From: Hyphomicrobiales bacterium
GTDB taxonomy: Bacteria > Pseudomonadota > Alphaproteobacteria > Rhizobiales > Xanthobacteraceae
NCBI GenBank assembly: GCA_016185205.1
Contig: JACPOA010000064.1
Coordinates: 1-64,000 of the forward strand
Length of the DNA stretch: 64,000 nucleotides
Direction: 5' to 3'
Shown here in pieces: positions 60,262 through 64,000 of this stretch; position 1 is the stretch's first letter; each line of letters begins with the position of its first letter. A program made the position numbers and the translations under genes. The notes below the pieces were generated by a model, which worked only from the letters and a program-made list of their open reading frames with translations, was not told where the DNA came from and did not search any database.

Positions 60262-62430
60262 ATGAACATTCAGCAGCCTAGTTTGATATCCAACGATCTG
60301 GGCGCCACCGTGCTCAAGAGCGTCTGCCGCAGTTGCCATGGCGGATGCGGCGTATTGCTGCATGTCAAGGACGGGGTGCTGCTGAAAGTCGAGGGCGACC
60401 GCGATTCTCCGCTCAATCATGGCCGCCTGTGCCCGATTGGGACGGTGACCACCGATCTTGTATACCACCGGGACCGGCTGAAATATCCGCTGCGGCGCAA
60501 GGGCAAGCGCCAGTCCGGCGAGTGGCAGCGCATCTCCTGGGACGAGGCGCTCGACGAGATCGCCGAGCGGCTGCTGGCCATTCGCGACCAGTACGGGCCG
60601 GAGGCCATCGCGCTCGGCACCGGCACCGGCCGCCATCATATCCGCTGGGTATCGCGTTTCGGCAATGCACTCGGCACCCCCAATTGGTGCGAACCGGGTT
60701 TTGCCCAGTGCTTCCATCCGCGCGTGAACACCTCGATCCTCACCTTCGGCGACTTCCCGGTGAGCGATTACACCGGCGAGGTGCCGCCGGCTTGCATTCT
60801 GTTTTGGGGTCATAACCCGGTGCTATCGGGACCGGATGGCGAGACGCGTTTCAACGTGCACGAGGCGCTGGCGCACAATCCACGGACCATCGTGGTCGAT
60901 CCGCGCCGCACCGTGCTCGCCGAAAAAGCCGACCTCTGGCTGCAGATCAGGCCGGGCGCCGACGATGCGCTCGCGCTCGCCATGCTCAACGTCATCGTCG
61001 GCGAGAAACTGTACGACGAACCGTTCGTGACGCAGTGGACGCATGGCTTCGACGCGCTCGCCGAAAGCGTGCAGCAGCACACGCCCGAATGGGCGGAGCC
61101 GATCACCTGGGTTTCCGCCGAAAAAATTCGCGCCGCCGCGCGCCTGTTCGCTAACACCAAGCCAGCCTTGCTGGACTGGGGTTGCGCCATCGAACACACG
61201 CCGAAATGCATCCAGACTATTCGCGCCGTCTCGATGCTGCCGGCCCTCACCGGTAATATCGACGTGCCGGGCGGCTGGGTGTTCGGCATGCACGGGCTCG
61301 GCCGCTTCCCGAGCCTGATCGAAAACCTCACGCCGGAAGCCAACGCCAAGCGGCTCGGCGCCGACCGCTTCAAGCTGCTCGGCGGGGAGGGCGCCGACTT
61401 GCCGGCCGCCCATATCCCGACGCTGCTCAAGGCGATGCGCGAGGGCAAGCCCTATCCGGTCAAGGCCTTCCTGGTGTTCGGCAACAACACGCTCACGACC
61501 TATGCCAATACGTCCGATGTCTACGATGCGCTGATGAAGCTCGACTTCATGGTTTGCGCCGATTTGTTCATGACGCCGACCGCCGAGCTGGCCGACATCG
61601 TGCTGCCGGCGGCGGCCTGGCCCGAACTCGATCAACTGGTCGGCCTGCCGACGGTCGCCGCCAATGTCGTGCTCGCGCAGCAGAAGGCGGTGCAGATCGG
61701 CGAGTGCAAATCGGACGAGGAAATGTTCGTGGCGCTGGCGCGCCGCATGAAGCTTCCCTGTTGCACCGAGCCGGTCAAGGACGTGCTCGATGCAATGCTC
61801 GCCGCCGGCGGGCTCAACATAACTTTCGACGAACTCAAGCAGAAGGGATTCCACAAAGTCCCGTTCAAGTACCGTAAATATGAGAACGGCGGCTTCAAGA
61901 CGCCGACCGGCAAGATCGAGCTCTATTCGACGCGCTTCGAGCAGATGGGCTATGCGCCGTTGCCCTATTATGAAGAGCCGCCGGAAAGCCCGATCAGCAC
62001 GCCCGCGATCGCCGCCGACTATCCGCTGGTGCTGACGACCGGTGGAAGGATTTCGCACTTCTTCAATTCGGAGCACCGCCAGATCGACAGACTGCGCAAG
62101 GCGCATCGCGATCCGGTGGCGGAAATCCATCCCGAAACGGCGGCGCGCTTCGGCATCGTCAAAGGGGCCTGGATGTGGGTCGAGACCAAGCGCGGCCGCA
62201 TGCGGCAAAAGGCCAAACTCACCGACGGGATCGATGCGCGCGTCATCCATGTCGAGCACGGCTGGTGGTTTCCCGAGCAGGCGGCCCCGGACTATGGCGT
62301 CTGGACCTCGAACGCCAATCTGCTGACCGACAACCAGCCGCCCTATGACCCGGCGATGGGCACCTACCAGTTGCGGGCGCTGTTGTGTCGGGTTGGGCCG
62401 GCCGACGTGCCCACGGTCGACAAGAAATAA
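60262..62430 (+). CDS. Molybdopterin-dependent oxidoreductase, DMSO reductase family, single-subunit type
   Basis: A 722-residue enzyme. A [4Fe-4S] motif lies at the N-terminus (Cys22, Cys25, Cys29, Cys57), followed by the molybdopterin domains. Candidate Mo-ligand cysteines are Cys143 or Cys150. The cofactor-binding C-terminal domain includes Thr-Gly-Gly-Arg-Ile-Ser-His-Phe-Phe-Asn-Ser and a Trp-Trp-Phe-Pro-Glu segment. No Fe-S or membrane subunit and no twin-arginine signal are present, so it is probably cytoplasmic and may be a hydratase-like or transhydroxylase-like member. I use ATG 60262. The next gene is an amidohydrolase, 38 bp downstream. Confidence 0.9.
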   Translation: MNIQQPSLISNDLGATVLKSVCRSCHGGCGVLLHVKDGVLLKVEGDRDSPLNHGRLCPIGTVTTDLVYHRDRLKYPLRRKGKRQSGEWQRISWDEALDEIAERLLAIRDQYGPEAIALGTGTGRHHIRWVSRFGNALGTPNWCEPGFAQCFHPRVNTSILTFGDFPVSDYTGEVPPACILFWGHNPVLSGPDGETRFNVHEALAHNPRTIVVDPRRTVLAEKADLWLQIRPGADDALALAMLNVIVGEKLYDEPFVTQWTHGFDALAESVQQHTPEWAEPITWVSAEKIRAAARLFANTKPALLDWGCAIEHTPKCIQTIRAVSMLPALTGNIDVPGGWVFGMHGLGRFPSLIENLTPEANAKRLGADRFKLLGGEGADLPAAHIPTLLKAMREGKPYPVKAFLVFGNNTLTTYANTSDVYDALMKLDFMVCADLFMTPTAELADIVLPAAAWPELDQLVGLPTVAANVVLAQQKAVQIGECKSDEEMFVALARRMKLPCCTEPVKDVLDAMLAAGGLNITFDELKQKGFHKVPFKYRKYENGGFKTPTGKIELYSTRFEQMGYAPLPYYEEPPESPISTPAIAADYPLVLTTGGRISHFFNSEHRQIDRLRKAHRDPVAEIHPETAARFGIVKGAWMWVETKRGRMRQKAKLTDGIDARVIHVEHGWWFPEQAAPDYGVWTSNANLLTDNQPPYDPAMGTYQLRALLCRVGPADVPTVDKK

Positions 62431-62468
62431 GTCGGCGTGCCATAAACGCGCTCCCTGGAGGAACCCCA

Positions 62469-63488
62469 ATGCGTATCGATGCCTATACTCACTTTTTCCC
62501 GAAAAAATTCTTCGACAAGATGCTCGAGGTTGCCGGTCAATATAAGGACATGGGCAAGCGCGTGCGCTCGATCCCGCCGCTCTACGATCTCGACGCCCGC
62601 AAGAAGATCATCGATACCCATAAGGACTACGCGCAGATCATCGCCTATCCGCAGCCACCGATTGAAAAAATTGCGAAAAGCCCGCAGGAGATCGACGAGT
62701 TCCTCCGCATCATCAATGACGGTCTCGCGGAGCTGTGCGCCAAGGAAAGTGCGCACTTCCCCGGCTGGATCGCGCAGGTCTCGCTCGACGCGGCCGACGC
62801 CGGCGTCGCCGAGGCGGAGCGCGCCATCAAGATGGGTGCGCTCGGCGTGCAGATCTATACCAACGTCAACGGCAAGCCGATCGACCGGCCGCAATACCTG
62901 CCGTTCTGGAAAAAGATGAACGAGCTCGGCAAGCCGATCTGGCTGCATCCGGCGCGCGGCGCCGAGATGGCGGACTATATCGACGAGAAGAAATCGCTGT
63001 ACGAAATCTGGTGGACCTTCGGCTGGTCCTACGAGACGGCGACCGCGATGGCGCGGCTGGTGTTCTCCAAGATCATGGACAACCACCCCAACCTGAGGAT
63101 CATCACGCATCATTTCGGCGGCATCGTGCCGATGCTGGAAGGCCGCATCGGGCCGGGCTGGGACGTGCTCGGTTCGCGCACCAGCGACGAGGATTACGTG
63201 GCGCTGCGCAAGAGCTTGAAGAAGCGCCCGCTCGACTACTTCAAGCAGGATTTCTATGCCGATACCGCGGTGTTCGGAGGCAAGCCGGCGACCAAATGCG
63301 GCCTGGAGTTCTATCCGACCGAAAAGATATTGTTCGCGTCCGACTGCCCGTTCGATCCGGAAAACGGCGCCATGTATCCGCGCGAGACCTTGCGGATCCT
63401 CGAAGAGCTCAATCTCGACAAGGCGACCAGCGACAAGATCTTCTACCAGAATCTGGAAGCCGTCACCGGCCGCAAGCTGGTGAAGTAA
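62469..63488 (+). CDS. Amidohydrolase-2 family protein (ACMSD/decarboxylase-like)
   Basis: A 339-residue TIM-barrel metal enzyme. The first metal motif reads Tyr6-Thr-His8 instead of His-x-His. Further ligands are His160 (Ile-Trp-Leu-His-Pro), His214 (Ile-Thr-His-His-Phe-Gly-Gly) and Asp292 (Ala-Ser-Asp-Cys-Pro-Phe-Asp). Family members decarboxylate or hydrolyse aromatic acids and lactones (ACMSD, gamma-resorcylate decarboxylase, 4-oxalomesaconate hydratase). GGAGGA lies before the ATG. Co-transcription with the molybdoenzyme is likely, suggesting an aromatic or ring-cleavage substrate. Confidence 0.88.
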   Translation: MRIDAYTHFFPKKFFDKMLEVAGQYKDMGKRVRSIPPLYDLDARKKIIDTHKDYAQIIAYPQPPIEKIAKSPQEIDEFLRIINDGLAELCAKESAHFPGWIAQVSLDAADAGVAEAERAIKMGALGVQIYTNVNGKPIDRPQYLPFWKKMNELGKPIWLHPARGAEMADYIDEKKSLYEIWWTFGWSYETATAMARLVFSKIMDNHPNLRIITHHFGGIVPMLEGRIGPGWDVLGSRTSDEDYVALRKSLKKRPLDYFKQDFYADTAVFGGKPATKCGLEFYPTEKILFASDCPFDPENGAMYPRETLRILEELNLDKATSDKIFYQNLEAVTGRKLVK

Positions 63489-63501
63489 ACGCGCTCGGCC
63501 T

Positions 63502-64000
63502 TTAAGATTGCGGTCGGTCCAAGGTCTGGGCGACGGCTTCCGAACGGAAGTCGCCGGCCAAGCCTTGGCCGCTCATCAGGCCCGGATAGGTCTTCAGAAA
63601 CTCAGCCTTGATGGTGTCGAACGGCACGTCGGCAAACGCGCCGCGATCCTTCAGATATTCCATATGCCGGCGCCCGGCCCGATCGAACGGCTGGAACAGC
63701 GAGTCGGACTCGCCGTCGAAGTCGAGCGGCTTGATGCCGGCCCGCTCGCACAGCGCGCGATCGAATGCGGGTGTCGCCTTGACCCAGCGGCCGGACAAAT
63801 AAAGCTCGGTGTATGAATGCCAGAGAAAAATATCGGTTTTGATCTTTTCATAAAGCCGCGGCGAGGTGAGATGGTTGCGCACGTCGGCATATCCCACACG
63901 GCCCGGAACGCCGATCGCGCGCGCGCTGGCGGCCAATAGCGCCGACTTGCCGATGCAGAAGGTTCGCCCGGAGGCCAGAACCCCGCTCGCGCGGTAGTTG
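63502..64000 (-). CDS. Transglutaminase-like protein, 5' end outside window
   Basis: The minus strand is open from the window edge to a stop at 63502 and gives 165 residues. Catalytic-type residues are a Cys in Arg-Thr-Phe-Cys-Ile-Gly-Lys-Ser-Ala-Leu-Leu-Ala, a His in Leu-Trp-His-Ser-Tyr-Thr-Glu-Leu-Tyr-Leu, and an Asp in Thr-Pro-Ala-Phe-Asp, spaced as in bacterial transglutaminase-like (cysteine protease) proteins. An Arg-Ala-Ile-Gly-Val-Pro-Gly-Arg-Val-Gly-Tyr motif supports this. The function is unknown. It is convergent with the amidohydrolase gene. Confidence 0.8.
   Translation of the reverse strand, partial: NYRASGVLASGRTFCIGKSALLAASARAIGVPGRVGYADVRNHLTSPRLYEKIKTDIFLWHSYTELYLSGRWVKATPAFDRALCERAGIKPLDFDGESDSLFQPFDRAGRRHMEYLKDRGAFADVPFDTIKAEFLKTYPGLMSGQGLAGDFRSEAVAQTLDRPQS

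Noticed and set aside
1-64000. CRISPR arrays, tRNA or rRNA genes, phage genes
   Set aside because: No regularly spaced repeats, no cloverleaf-like sequences and no structural phage or integrase genes were recognised by eye.

Overview
The window is GC-rich, tightly packed chromosomal DNA from what looks like an alphaproteobacterium of the order Hyphomicrobiales (Bradyrhizobium / Rhodopseudomonas / Xanthobacteraceae-like). The indicators are a complete hopanoid cluster (hpnBCDE-shc, hpnH, hpnN), many branched-chain-amino-acid-type (Liv/HAAT) ABC transporters, NsrR- and FixK-type regulatory signals, and frequent ATGA, GTGA and TTGA stop/start overlaps. I cannot name a species. No tRNA, rRNA or CRISPR array was seen.

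Layout. 1-168: 3' end of bioB. 0.4-9.0 kb: a MetE-like methyltransferase divergent from a TetR gene, then an acyl-CoA ligase and Liv operon 1 (substrate-binding protein, H, M, F, G). 9.1-12.0 kb: an OmpR-type two-component system divergent from a Met/Gly-rich exported protein. 12.2-17.5 kb: a broken ArsR gene, a YgaP-like DUF2892 membrane protein, an intact BigR/SqrR-like ArsR regulator and an RND efflux pump. 17.8-23.7 kb: Liv operon 2 followed by an M20 peptidase. 23.7-24.9 kb: an IS630-family element. 25-28.3 kb: a DMT exporter, nsrR and a divergent nitric-oxide-type operon (MIP18-like, DUF2249, NnrS-like). 28.5-43.9 kb: isoprenoid and hopanoid genes: ispA; hpnB-C-D-E-shc; dxs-ispH-hpnH on the other strand; hpnN. 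43.9-47.8 kb: DUF2147, a cytochrome P450, a deaminase and two small exported proteins. 47.8-59.9 kb: Liv operons 3 and 4 on the minus strand, enclosing a plus-strand pair of TrpB2 and a nitrilase-fold protein that lacks the catalytic cysteine. 60.3-64 kb: a molybdopterin oxidoreductase behind a perfect FNR/FixK-type box, an amidohydrolase, and a transglutaminase-like gene cut by the window end.

How the genes fit together. Dxs and IspH feed isoprenoid precursors to IspA (farnesyl diphosphate). HpnD, HpnC and HpnE convert this to squalene, Shc cyclises it, HpnH adds adenosine, and HpnN moves hopanoids to the outer membrane. Four separate Liv-type importers, next to CoA-ligase, peptidase, amidase-like, TrpB2, molybdoenzyme and amidohydrolase genes, suggest a scavenger of amino-acid-like or aromatic carboxylate compounds.

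The observations most worth following are: (i) a 16-bp tandem duplication that inactivates an ArsR gene; (ii) a TrpB2 and Cys-less nitrilase pair behind a 26-bp palindrome; (iii) a potential RNA hairpin between the binding-protein gene and the first permease gene in all four Liv operons; (iv) an ArsR regulator whose two cysteines have the spacing of persulfide sensors, heading an RND pump operon; (v) a Met-rich motif shared by a sensor kinase and the exported protein divergent from it; (vi) the FixK-type box in front of the molybdoenzyme.
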